A stretch of DNA of 64,000 bases from Burkholderiaceae bacterium (GCA_024235955.1 JACKLJ010000001.1:434001-498000); one strand, 5' to 3'; positions 17,516 through 24,656 are shown, counted from the stretch's first letter. The notes: generated by a model from the sequence alone, not told the origin. A program made the numbers and translations.

Positions 17516-18151
17516 ATGAAGCTCGTCATCGTCGACCGCGACGGCACCCTGAACTACGAGCGCGAGGGCTACATCCAGACGCCCGAGCAGTGGGAGCCCA
17601 TCCCCGGCGCGCTGGACGCCATCGCCCGGCTCAACCACGCGGGCTTTCACGTCGTCATCGTCGCCAACCTGCCCGGCCTGGGCCGCGGCCTGTACGACGT
17701 GGACGCCCTCAACGCCGTGCACGCCCGCATGCAACGCGAGCTGGCGCAGGCCGGCGGCCGCATCGAGGCGGTGTTCTTCTGCCCCCATGCGCCCGACGAG
17801 GGCTGCGACTGCCGCAAACCCAAGCCCGGCCTGTTCGAGCAGATCGGCACCCGCTACAAGGTCGATCTGACGCAGGTGCACGCGGTGGGCGACAGCGAGC
17901 GCGACCTGCAGGCCGCCCACGCCGCCGGCTGCGTGCCGCACCTGGTGCTCACCGGCAAGACCGAGCTGGCGGAAGGCCAGCCGCTGCCGCCCGAGTTTCC
18001 GCCCGACACGCGCGTGCACGCCGATCTGGCGGCCTTTGCCACCAGCTTCATCGCCGAGCAGGAGGCGCAGGAAGCCGCGCAGGCCCAGGCCGCCGCCGCG
18101 GCCGCCGAGCAGGCGCTGCGCAACGCCCCGGGCGCGCCTGCGCCGGCATGA
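17516..18151 (+). CDS. gmhB: HAD-superfamily phosphatase, GmhB-like
   Basis: A 211-residue protein resembling D-glycero-beta-D-manno-heptose 1,7-bisphosphate 7-phosphatase, a step in LPS heptose synthesis. It has the nucleophile motif VDRDGTLN (Asp7, Asp9), the zinc loop CPHAPDEGCDCRKPKPG and motif IV VGDSERDLQAA. At the motif II position the usual TNQSG reads ANLPG (residues 50-54), so the conserved Thr and Gln are gone; activity may be altered. It has an extra Ala/Glu-rich tail of about 30 residues. The PlsC-like gene follows, with a repeat between. The family call is firm, the exact substrate less so. Confidence 0.8.
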   Translation: MKLVIVDRDGTLNYEREGYIQTPEQWEPIPGALDAIARLNHAGFHVVIVANLPGLGRGLYDVDALNAVHARMQRELAQAGGRIEAVFFCPHAPDEGCDCRKPKPGLFEQIGTRYKVDLTQVHAVGDSERDLQAAHAAGCVPHLVLTGKTELAEGQPLPPEFPPDTRVHADLAAFATSFIAEQEAQEAAQAQAAAAAAEQALRNAPGAPAPA

Positions 18152-18169
18152 GACCGATGCCCGTTTACT

Positions 18170-18222
18170 GCAAAATCAATAGCTGGCTGCGACCGCCATT
18201 GCTGGGCTGCAAGCCCAAAACA
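18170..18222 (+). repeat. Dispersed repeat family 1, copy D
   Basis: Plus-strand copy with AATAGCTGGCTGCGACCGCC, then GGGCTGCAAGCCCAAAA. It fills most of the gap between the gmhB-like and acyltransferase genes and ends 9 bp before the next ATG. Confidence 0.75.
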
Positions 18223-18230
18223 CGCTCAAC

Positions 18231-19004
18231 ATGAACTTCCTGCGCTCGGTGCTCCACATGCTGTGGATGGTGATCACCGTGATCCCCTGGGCCACGCTGG
18301 TGGTGGTGGTGTCACCCTTCATGAGCCAGCGGCGCGTCTACTGGCTGTGCGCCGGCTGGCTGCGCACGGCGGTGCGCGGGGGCGAGATCATCCTGGGCAT
18401 CCGCAACCGCATCACCGGCATGGAGAACCTGCCCCAGGGCGAGGGCGACCCGGCGGTGCTGCTGGTCAAGCACCAGTCCACGTGGGAGACCTTTCTGATG
18501 CCGGCCATCATGCCGCACCCGCTGGCCTACGTGTTCAAGCGCGAGCTGCTGCGCATCCCGTTCTTTGGCTGGGCCATCGGCCGGCTGGACATGATCCACA
18601 TCGACCGCAGCAAGGGCTCCGAGGCCTTCAACAAGGTGGTGCAGCAGGGCAAGCGGCTCACGCGGCAGGGCGTGTGGGTGATCATGTTCCCGGAGGGCAC
18701 GCGCATCCCGCGCGGCGAGAAGGGCAAGTACCGCTCGGGCGGCACGCGGCTGGCCATCGAATGCGGCGCGCCGGTGGTGCCCATCGCCGTCACCTCCGCC
18801 AAGGTCTGGCCGCGCAAGGCCTTCGTCAAGCGGCCGGGCGTGGTGGATATCTCCATCGGCAAGCCCATCCCCAGCACCGGCCGCAAGGCCGACGAGCTGA
18901 TGCGCGAGGTCGAGGCCTGGATCGAGGCCGAGATGGTGCGGCTCGACCCCGAGGCCTACCCCGACGGCCAGCCGCGCCGCTCGCGCGTGCAGCCCGGCGT
19001 CTAG
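18231..19004 (+). CDS. PlsC-like 1-acylglycerol-3-phosphate O-acyltransferase
   Basis: A 257-residue protein with an N-terminal membrane helix and the acyltransferase blocks VKHQSTWETF (His81) and FPEGTRIPRGEKGKYRSGG. The catalytic box is HX4E (Glu86) rather than the textbook HX4D, a variant I have seen in betaproteobacterial members. These enzymes make phosphatidic acid or transfer acyl chains to related lipids at the inner membrane. The metallopeptidase gene starts 5 bp after its stop. Confidence 0.88.
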   Translation: MNFLRSVLHMLWMVITVIPWATLVVVVSPFMSQRRVYWLCAGWLRTAVRGGEIILGIRNRITGMENLPQGEGDPAVLLVKHQSTWETFLMPAIMPHPLAYVFKRELLRIPFFGWAIGRLDMIHIDRSKGSEAFNKVVQQGKRLTRQGVWVIMFPEGTRIPRGEKGKYRSGGTRLAIECGAPVVPIAVTSAKVWPRKAFVKRPGVVDISIGKPIPSTGRKADELMREVEAWIEAEMVRLDPEAYPDGQPRRSRVQPGV

Positions 19005-19009
19005 CCCAC

Positions 19010-20005
19010 ATGGCGCGCGGCACCCCGGCTCCGGGCGGCATGCGCCAGCTGGTGCTGGATCTGTTTGGCCTGGGCGGTGCCGCACCGCAAAGTTCTGAAC
19101 AAAATCCGCCTCCAGCCCAGGAACAGCGGGCGCGGGCAGCTCCTGAAAATGTAGCTGTTGACGAGGGCGGCACAGAGTCGGCACCCGCCGCGTTGGCCCC
19201 CGCAGCACCCGCCGAGCCGCTGGAAAGCGTGCTGGCTCCCGCTGCCTTCAGCCACCCGCGCGCCAACCGCCGCATCGCCTTTGCCGGCGCCTGCGTGGCC
19301 TATGAATTCAAGCGCGGCCGGCGCCGCACCATCGGCTTCGTGGTCGGTGCCGAAGGCCTGACGGTGAGCGCGCCACGCTGGACACCCGTGGCCGAGGTGG
19401 AAGCCGCCCTGCATGAAAAAGCGCGCTGGATCGTCGCCAAGCTCGGCGAGGCGCGCGAGCGCCAGCAGCGCATCGAGGCTGCCCGCATCGTCTGGGAAGA
19501 TGGTGCCGAATTCAGCTACCTGGGCGAGCCCGTGCTGCTGGTGCTGGACCCGCGCCAGCGCCACGGCCCGGCCGGCTGCGTGCTCGTGGAGGCCGAGGCG
19601 CTGCCCGGCGTGGCGCGGCGCGCGCTGCACGTCGGCCTGCCGCACCACGCCAGCCAGGCGCAACTGCGCGACGCCGTGCAGGCCTGGCTGATGCGCCAGG
19701 CGCGCCGCCTGTTCACCCAGCGGCTCGATCACTTTGCGCCGCAGCTGGGCGTGCGCTGGCACAAACTCAGCCTCTCATCCGCCAGCACCCGCTGGGGCTC
19801 CGCCAGCGCCGACGGCTCCATCCGCCTGAACTGGCGCCTGGTGCACTTCCGCCAGGCGGTGATCGACTACGTGGTCGTGCACGAGCTGGCCCACCTGCAG
19901 GAAATGAACCACGGCCCGCGCTTTTGGCAACAGGTGGAGGCCGTGCTGCCGGACTATGCCGAGCGGCGGGGCGAGCTGCGGGATGAGGCGGTACCGCGGT
20001 GGTGA
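19010..20005 (+). CDS. YgjP-like (DUF45) metallopeptidase
   Basis: A 331-residue protein. The C-terminal half is a DUF45/M48-like zinc peptidase with SSASTRWGSASADGSIRLNW and YVVVHELAHLQEMNHGPRFW (HELAH at 291-295, third ligand His301). The first ~80 residues are a low-complexity extension. Residues 28 to about 50 are encoded by a copy of the dispersed repeat and resemble the tail of the GT2 protein. The gene ends just before the lower-GC cassette region. The cellular substrate is not known for the family. Confidence 0.88.
   Translation: MARGTPAPGGMRQLVLDLFGLGGAAPQSSEQNPPPAQEQRARAAPENVAVDEGGTESAPAALAPAAPAEPLESVLAPAAFSHPRANRRIAFAGACVAYEFKRGRRRTIGFVVGAEGLTVSAPRWTPVAEVEAALHEKARWIVAKLGEARERQQRIEAARIVWEDGAEFSYLGEPVLLVLDPRQRHGPAGCVLVEAEALPGVARRALHVGLPHHASQAQLRDAVQAWLMRQARRLFTQRLDHFAPQLGVRWHKLSLSSASTRWGSASADGSIRLNWRLVHFRQAVIDYVVVHELAHLQEMNHGPRFWQQVEAVLPDYAERRGELRDEAVPRW
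19092..19156 (-). repeat. Dispersed repeat family 1, copy B (coding in DUF45 gene)
   Basis: The minus strand reads AGGAGCTGCCCGCGCCCGC, then GGGCTGGAGGC and GATTTTGTTC. It sits in frame in the N-terminal extension of the metallopeptidase and is close in sequence to copy A. Confidence 0.85.
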
Positions 20006-20267
20006 GGGGTGGGTGAGCGCAGGGTTGACGTGCCGTCGATGTGGAAAATGACTGACTGGAATCGACCCGAAGCGGCCTTTCGGAACACTAAAAATGCAAA
20101 GAACCCCCCATGACCGACGCTGCCGGGTTTCGCGGGTTACATATACGTGTGTAAATATCAGGCGTTCACGCGCAACTGGTTGATCTGATTGCACTTTCGG
20201 AGGAGTGACGTGACCAGAATATCCCGCACCGTCCAGAATATCCCGCAGGGTCTGCGGTATACATTAC
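20006..20267. other. Left flank of cassette region, attI-like tail
   Basis: 262 bp of mixed, lower-GC DNA between the metallopeptidase and the first cassette boundary. It contains a 15-bp direct repeat (CCAGAATATCCCGCA) at about 20215-20229 and 20234-20248, placed 20-50 bp before the G/TTATGC boundary. In attI sites, paired direct repeats bound by the integrase sit in that place. No integrase gene is present, so this could be an attI remnant; the resemblance is positional only. Confidence 0.35.
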
Positions 20268-20296
20268 GTTATGCGCCTATCACAAGGAACCATTAA
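20210..20296 (+). CDS. Possible 28-codon leader ORF ahead of the TIR gene
   Basis: GTG start with a strong ribosome site (GGAGG at 20199-20203, 6 bp before GTG). It encodes 28 residues rich in Arg and Thr and ends in TAA directly abutting the ATG of the TIR gene (TAAATG). That layout allows translational coupling. It crosses the proposed cassette boundary, like the short attI-encoded ORF that helps translate first cassettes in class 1 integrons. The peptide resembles nothing known; coding is unproven. Confidence 0.4.
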   Translation: MTRISRTVQNIPQGLRYTLRYAPITRNH

Positions 20297-21345
20297 ATGA
20301 AATTTAAAGGAACTCGGGAAGATCTGATCGCCAAAATTCAATCCCTTGGATATGGACTGGAGACACGAGCTACTGGCGCAGCAGTTCAGGTTAAGACCAC
20401 TGATGGCGCGATCCTAAACTGGTACTCCAGTACGGGAACAATAAATTATCAAGGTGATGCGGCTGCATCAGCCCAACTAAAAGCACGCTTGGAACCAATC
20501 CTTGGTGCTGCTGCAGTGCCAGCACAACCTGCTTTTTCACCAGTAATGGCTACGGATGTAGCCCCAGCAAAAGTTGAAGCAAAAGGAAAGGTTTTTGTCG
20601 TTCATGGCCATGATCAAACATCACGCGAACAGCTTGAACTCATCCTTCATAAACTCGGCCTTGATCCCTTTGTACTGCAAAACACCGGGGGTGCCGGGCT
20701 AACAATTATTGAAGCGTTGGAACAAGAAATCGGCCCTGATGCCGCTGAAGTCAAATTTGGAATAGTTCTACTCACACCTGATGATTTTGGTTATGCAAAA
20801 ACAGATGGGGTAGATAAAGCACAACCAAGAGCGCGCCAGAATGTTGTTCTTGAAATGGGAATGCTTTTGTCATCAATCGGCAGAAAGAATGTAGCCATTC
20901 TGAAGAAAGGTCATGTCGATGTACCATCTGACGCCCAAGGAATCCTCTATCTAGGTTTCAACGACCATGTTAAAGAGGTTGTGCCGCGCCTGGTTGATCG
21001 CCTTACAAACGCCGGTTTCGTGCTAGACCCAAGCAACATTACAAAAGCATCATCCTAATGCGCATAACAATTCGTTCCAGCGGACTGTCAAAAGCTACGC
21101 TTTTGTCATCCGCTGAACCCAAACTACAAGGGCTTCCCCCCGAAAGTCAAACACCGATCCAACCGTGATGCATCGCGAAGCGATGGATCACGGAATGTTT
21201 TGACGGTGTTCGATTTCCAACCTCAGCGCCCAGCCCTTGTTGCTCAACGAGCAAGGGATGCGGACAGCGAAACTACAAACGGTCATCGATGCTGCGTTGG
21301 TTCGCAGCGGACCCTGATGAAAGACGCGCGCGGGGGACCCATTCG
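20268..21345 (+). mobile_element. Integron gene cassette 1 (TIR gene)
   Basis: The left edge GTTATGCGC (20268-20276) is the exact reverse complement of GCGCATAAC (21060-21068), which starts just after the gene's stop codon. This is the signature of a cassette: its own first bases pair with the R'' box of its own attC. The right edge is ATTCG/TTAGCC at 21345. Base composition is much lower in GC than the flanks. No integrase is present. Confidence 0.65.
20297..21058 (+). CDS. TIR-domain nucleotide-binding protein (Cap12/Pycsar-effector type)
   Basis: A 253-residue protein. Residues 98-245 form a TIR domain of the family once called predicted nucleotide-binding protein with TIR-like domain: KVFVVHGHDQTSREQ, GLTIIEALEQE (Glu139, candidate NADase residue), FGIVLLTPDDFGY, RARQNVVLEMGML and PSDAQGILYLGF. 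Relatives in CBASS and Pycsar act as NAD-degrading effectors in abortive phage defence. Residues 1-69 are a separate small domain (ILNWYSSTGTINYQG) that recalls the TBP-like N-terminus of RNase HIII and may sense a ligand; this is inferred. No cyclase gene is next to it. An AAGGA ribosome site lies 9 bp upstream. Confidence 0.85.
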   Translation: MKFKGTREDLIAKIQSLGYGLETRATGAAVQVKTTDGAILNWYSSTGTINYQGDAAASAQLKARLEPILGAAAVPAQPAFSPVMATDVAPAKVEAKGKVFVVHGHDQTSREQLELILHKLGLDPFVLQNTGGAGLTIIEALEQEIGPDAAEVKFGIVLLTPDDFGYAKTDGVDKAQPRARQNVVLEMGMLLSSIGRKNVAILKKGHVDVPSDAQGILYLGFNDHVKEVVPRLVDRLTNAGFVLDPSNITKASS

Positions 21346-21351
21346 TTAGCC
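21060..21351. other. attC-like recombination site of cassette 1 (unusually long)
   Basis: Begins with R''-like GCATAAC directly after the TIR stop and ends with R'-like GTTAGCC, preceded by ATTC as in the second attC. Between them are nested hairpins: AGCGGA...TCCGCT around CAAAAG/CTTTTG, ACAAGGGCT/AGCCCTTGT, and CCGTGATgCATCGC/GCGATGgATCACGG. At ~290 bp it is about twice the normal attC length. A 9-bp direct repeat, AAACTACAA, at 21121 and 21270 flanks ~140 bp that may be an insertion. Confidence 0.5.
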
Positions 21352-22207
21352 GAGGATGGCCAGCATTGCCGCCGGCCCTGGACTCGTTAGGCCGAGATCC
21401 TCACCTCCCACACACTCAGACCACTTCCATTCATGTCCTTCGCAGCATTCCTACTCGCGGCAGTCGTTTTGGCTATAACGCCTGGTCCGGGCATCGCATA
21501 CGTAGTCGCGCGCACCGCCGCAGGCGGACGGTCAGAAGGTCTCGCCTCATGTGTCGGAACTGGCTTGGGCGGTCTAGTTCACGTCGTTGCAGCCGCGTTT
21601 GGGGTCTCAGTGCTCATCGCGGAGTCGGCAGTGGCCTTCAATCTGCTGAAGTATGTTGGTGCAGCCTACTTGGCCTACCTTGGCATTCGCATGCTGCTCC
21701 GGAAGGAGAACGACTTCGAGATCGAGCAGGTTGAGTCCCAAGGTGCTCGCCGTGCTTTTCGAGAAGGCGTCCTCGTTGAGGCTCTCAACGTGAAGACAGC
21801 TCTCTTCTTTCTGGCGTTCCTTCCCCAATTCGTCTCGCCAGAGCTGCAGTTGGTCCCACAGCTGGTGGTCATGGGAGTCATCTGTGTGGCGCTCAATACA
21901 GCCGTGGACGTCGTTGCAGTCTATGCGGCAGCACGCGTCTTGAAGTCAGGTGCCGCCCGTGCCGCCCGAGCGAAGCTCTTGAACCGAACTTCAGGCGTCA
22001 CTATGCTTGGCCTTGGTGCATATCTTGCGTTGGCGCGCCGCGAGGCGTAAGCCAAAGTCAGTGATGGTTTGGCAAGTCCGTGCGGCCTAACATGGCGCTG
22101 CAGCCGACCCGCTACGGCGTGCCGCCACTCACGGCCGGGCATGCCCTTCGGGCATTCTGGCCCGGCCGCTCCTGTCGCCACGCCTCCGCGGGCGGCTGAG
22201 CTATTCG
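21346..22207 (+). mobile_element. Integron gene cassette 2 (LysE gene)
   Basis: Runs from TTAGCC after the first attC to the G of the second attC's right end. Its left edge GTTAGCC and its R'' box GCCTAAC (22085-22091) are complementary except at one base. It holds one gene in the same direction as cassette 1 and has intermediate GC. Confidence 0.6.
21433..22050 (+). CDS. LysE/RhtB-family amino-acid exporter
   Basis: A 205-residue protein with six predicted membrane segments and the family signature near the N-terminus, ITPGPGIAYVVARTAAGGRSEGLASCVGTGLG, then KYVGAAYLAYLGIRML and FREGVLVEALNVKTALFFLAFLPQFV. These proteins export amino acids or related small molecules across the inner membrane. 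Codon use has a lower GC bias than host genes. LysE-type exporters are frequent passengers of integron cassettes. Substrate unknown. Confidence 0.9.
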   Translation: MSFAAFLLAAVVLAITPGPGIAYVVARTAAGGRSEGLASCVGTGLGGLVHVVAAAFGVSVLIAESAVAFNLLKYVGAAYLAYLGIRMLLRKENDFEIEQVESQGARRAFREGVLVEALNVKTALFFLAFLPQFVSPELQLVPQLVVMGVICVALNTAVDVVAVYAAARVLKSGAARAARAKLLNRTSGVTMLGLGAYLALARREA

Positions 22208-22213
22208 TTGGAC
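22085..22213. other. attC recombination site of cassette 2
   Basis: R'' GCCTAAC (22085-22091) and R' GTTGGAC (22207-22213) match the RYYYAAC/GTTRRRY consensus. Inside, GCTGCAGCCGACCCGC pairs with GCGGGCGGCTGAGC with the unpaired bases typical of attC L boxes. The centre is a strong hairpin built on CGGCCGGGC/GGCCCGGCCG. Total length 129 bp is within the normal range. This is the clearest evidence for an integron origin. Confidence 0.75.
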
Positions 22214-22290
22214 GACAGCCTCTGGCCTTGAGGTTGGCCCACGGCATTCGCAGCCCGGTGCGTCTTGCTCCCCCCGGTGACCGGGCAGGT

Positions 22291-23091
22291 TCAATGCACC
22301 GGCCGCCCGAGCCGCCTGCTGGCCCACGATGTCGCATAGTTCACCAGGCAGTAGAGCGCAGCCACCACCAGGTACACGGGCACCAGCGAGTGGTAGTTGG
22401 CGATGAGCACCTTGGCGTTCTGCATCAGCTCGCCGTAGGTGACGACGTAGCCGAAGGTGGTGTCCTTGACCACGATGACCAGTTGCGCCACCAGCGCCGG
22501 CACGATGTAGCGCACGGCCTGCGGAAAGACGATCAGGAAGAAGCCCTGGATCGGGGTCATGCCCAGGCTCAGCGCCGCATCGGTCTGGCCGCGGGGCACG
22601 GCCAGCACGCCGGCGCGGTAGACCTCGGCCACCACTGCGGCGGTGCTGAGGCCGATGGGCAGCGTCAGCATCCAGTAGGTGCTGATCTTGATGCCCACCG
22701 ACGGCAGCACCAGGAAGCACACGTAGATCAGCAGCAGCGTCGGCGTGCCGCGCAGGAACTCGATCACCGCGATGCTCGGCCAGCGCAGCAGTCGCGACGG
22801 CGCCAGGCGCCCCAGCAGCAGCAGCAGCCCGAGCGTCAGCGCGATGACGCCGGCCATCGCCGCCGACGCCAGCGTACCGAGCAGGCCCTTCGCCAGGAAG
22901 GCCCAGGTGGTCTGCCAGCCGAAGAATTCCCACAGCCGGCCGTCGAGCTGGCCGGCCGAACGGAACCGCGCCACGATGCCCGCTGCCATCAGCAGCAGCA
23001 CGCCGGCCGCCACCACGCTCATCACCCGCGTGATGGCGATCGCGCGCGGGCGTGGCGCACCGAACAGGATGTCTTCCAGGGTGCGGCTCAT
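22291..23091 (-). CDS. Amino-acid ABC transporter permease (second of pair)
   Basis: A 266-residue membrane protein of the polar amino-acid permease (HisM/GluD) type. The EAA-like loop is EVYRAGVLAVPRGQTDAALSLGMTPIQGFFLIVFPQAVRYIVP. It overlaps the upstream permease by ATGA. Together they form the heterodimeric channel of an importer. It is the last gene of the operon, and no ATPase gene follows: 77 bp on lies the second attC of the cassette pair. Confidence 0.92.
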   Translation of the reverse strand: MSRTLEDILFGAPRPRAIAITRVMSVVAAGVLLLMAAGIVARFRSAGQLDGRLWEFFGWQTTWAFLAKGLLGTLASAAMAGVIALTLGLLLLLGRLAPSRLLRWPSIAVIEFLRGTPTLLLIYVCFLVLPSVGIKISTYWMLTLPIGLSTAAVVAEVYRAGVLAVPRGQTDAALSLGMTPIQGFFLIVFPQAVRYIVPALVAQLVIVVKDTTFGYVVTYGELMQNAKVLIANYHSLVPVYLVVAALYCLVNYATSWASRRLGRPVH

Positions 23092-23750
23092 CGCAGGATC
23101 CGCACCTTCTTCTCCAGCGTGGCGCCAGCCCAGGCGATGAGCAGGCCGCTGGCCACGTACAGCGCGGCCGCCAGCGCGAAGGCGGCCATGCCTGCGGCTG
23201 AGTCGTTGGCGATCTTGGCCACCAGGGCGGTGAGTTCGCGGCCCGGAAACGGCACCTGCGACGCCAGCGAGGTCGACAGCATGAGCGCGATCAGCAGCGA
23301 GGTCATGGGCTGCACCACCGCGCGCAGCGCCTGCGGCAGCACCACCGAGGTGATGACGGTGATGGGCCGCATGCCCAGGCTGAGGGCGGCCTCGATCTGG
23401 CCGCCGTCCACCGTGTTGATGCCGGTGCGCACGTAGTCCGCCGTGAAGGCGGAGCAGACCAGCGCCAGGGTCAGGACCACGCTGGGCTCGTAGTCGATCA
23501 CGACGTTGAGGTCGGGCAGCGCGAACACGATGAAGATCAGCAACGCCACGCTGGGGATGTTGCGGAAGATCTCCACGTAGACCGTGAGCGCGAAGCGCAG
23601 CGGCGGCAGCGGCAGCAGGCGCAGCACCGCCACCACCACGCCGAGCAGGAAACCAGGCACGAACGACGCGAGCGTGAGCTTCCAGGTCAGAAAAAGGGCC
23701 TGCCCGAAGGCAGGCCCGTAGTCGGCCAGGAGCCTGGACGCGTCGCCCAT
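23088..23750 (-). CDS. Amino-acid ABC transporter permease (first of pair)
   Basis: A 220-residue membrane protein of the GltJ/GluC type, with FRNIPSVALLIFIVFALPDLN and the EAA loop YVRTGINTVDGGQIEAALSLGMRPITVITSVVLPQALR. It starts 3 bp after the binding-protein stop and overlaps the next permease by four bases, so all three genes form one operon. Confidence 0.92.
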   Translation of the reverse strand: MGDASRLLADYGPAFGQALFLTWKLTLASFVPGFLLGVVVAVLRLLPLPPLRFALTVYVEIFRNIPSVALLIFIVFALPDLNVVIDYEPSVVLTLALVCSAFTADYVRTGINTVDGGQIEAALSLGMRPITVITSVVLPQALRAVVQPMTSLLIALMLSTSLASQVPFPGRELTALVAKIANDSAAGMAAFALAAALYVASGLLIAWAGATLEKKVRILR

Positions 23751-23753
23751 CGC

Positions 23754-24656
23754 TTACGGGATGGCGGGCGGCGTCGGCACGGCGGTGCTGCCGGTGCGCT
23801 GGCCGATCGAGATCGTCCAGAGCTTGGCCCAGGTGCCGTCGGCTTCCACCTTCTTCAAGAAGGCGTTGACGAAGGCCACGCCGTCGGAGCCCTTGGGCAA
23901 GCCGATGCCGTACGGGTCTTGCGCGCCAAACGGGGCGCCAGCCAGCTTGGCATCCCCGGTGCCCAGGCTCAGGGTGTTGAGCAGCAGCGTGTAGTCGGTC
24001 ACGTAGGCGTCCACGCGGCCCTGGCGCAGGGCGTCGAGCGCTTCCTGGTGGGTCTGGAACTCCTGCACCACCGCCTTGGGCGCGTACTGCGCCAGGATGG
24101 CAGGGCCGGTGGAGCCCGCCTGCGTGGCGACCTTCTTGTCGGCCAGGTCGGTGTACGACTTGATGGCGTTGTTGCTGGCCTTGACCAGCACCCCTGCCTG
24201 CGAGGTGTAGTACGGGCCGGCGAACGAAATCTTCTCGGCGCGGGCGGGGGTGATGGAGTAGGTGGCCAGAACCATGTCGACCTGGTTGTTGATGAGCACC
24301 TGCTCGCGCGTGGACGAGGTCACCTGCGTGAACTGGACCTTGCTCGCATCGCCCAGGATGTAGCGGGTGATCAGCTGGGCCAGACCGGCGTCGAAGCCGC
24401 GGGCCTTGCCGTCCTTCTCGTTCAGCAGCGAGAAAAGGTTGGAGGTCTGCGTGCCGCCCAGGCGCAGCGTGCCGGCCTGCTTGATCTTGCTGGCCCAGGG
24501 GCTGGCGGCGATGGTGGCCGCGTCGGCGACCGGGCCCTGCGCCACCAGCGCGTCGAACGCCGCCGCATTGATGGGCGTGCCCTGGGCGAACAGCGAGCCG
24601 CTGGCGACGAGCGCCAGTGCCGCCACGGCGGATTTCAGAACGGATGGGATGGACAT
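23754..24656 (-). CDS. Glutamate/aspartate-type ABC transporter substrate-binding protein
   Basis: A 300-residue periplasmic protein with a signal peptide (cleavage probably after LFA, residue 24). The SBP_bac_3 fold follows: TLRLGGTQTSNLFSL, ARGFDAGLAQLITRYIL, VDMVLATYSITPARAEKISFAGPYY and GQRTGSTA near the end. The TYSITPARAEKI segment resembles glutamate-binding GluB proteins. The binding specificity is inferred. It heads the operon and is preceded by an A/T-rich leader with AGGATCGC. Confidence 0.9.
   Translation of the reverse strand: MSIPSVLKSAVAALALVASGSLFAQGTPINAAAFDALVAQGPVADAATIAASPWASKIKQAGTLRLGGTQTSNLFSLLNEKDGKARGFDAGLAQLITRYILGDASKVQFTQVTSSTREQVLINNQVDMVLATYSITPARAEKISFAGPYYTSQAGVLVKASNNAIKSYTDLADKKVATQAGSTGPAILAQYAPKAVVQEFQTHQEALDALRQGRVDAYVTDYTLLLNTLSLGTGDAKLAGAPFGAQDPYGIGLPKGSDGVAFVNAFLKKVEADGTWAKLWTISIGQRTGSTAVPTPPAIP

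Noticed and set aside
20210..21058. Toxin-antitoxin reading of the leader ORF plus TIR gene
   Set aside because: The 28-residue leader shows no antitoxin features and overlaps the cassette edge; a translation leader is simpler.
22085..22213. Second attC as an ordinary rho-independent terminator of the LysE gene
   Set aside because: It has a strong hairpin but no T tract, and its ends match attC consensus boxes with paired inner arms, which a terminator would not need.
20006..22290. Prophage or genomic island with its own integrase
   Set aside because: Only two small genes are present, with attC-type ends and no recombinase, phage gene or tRNA attachment site.
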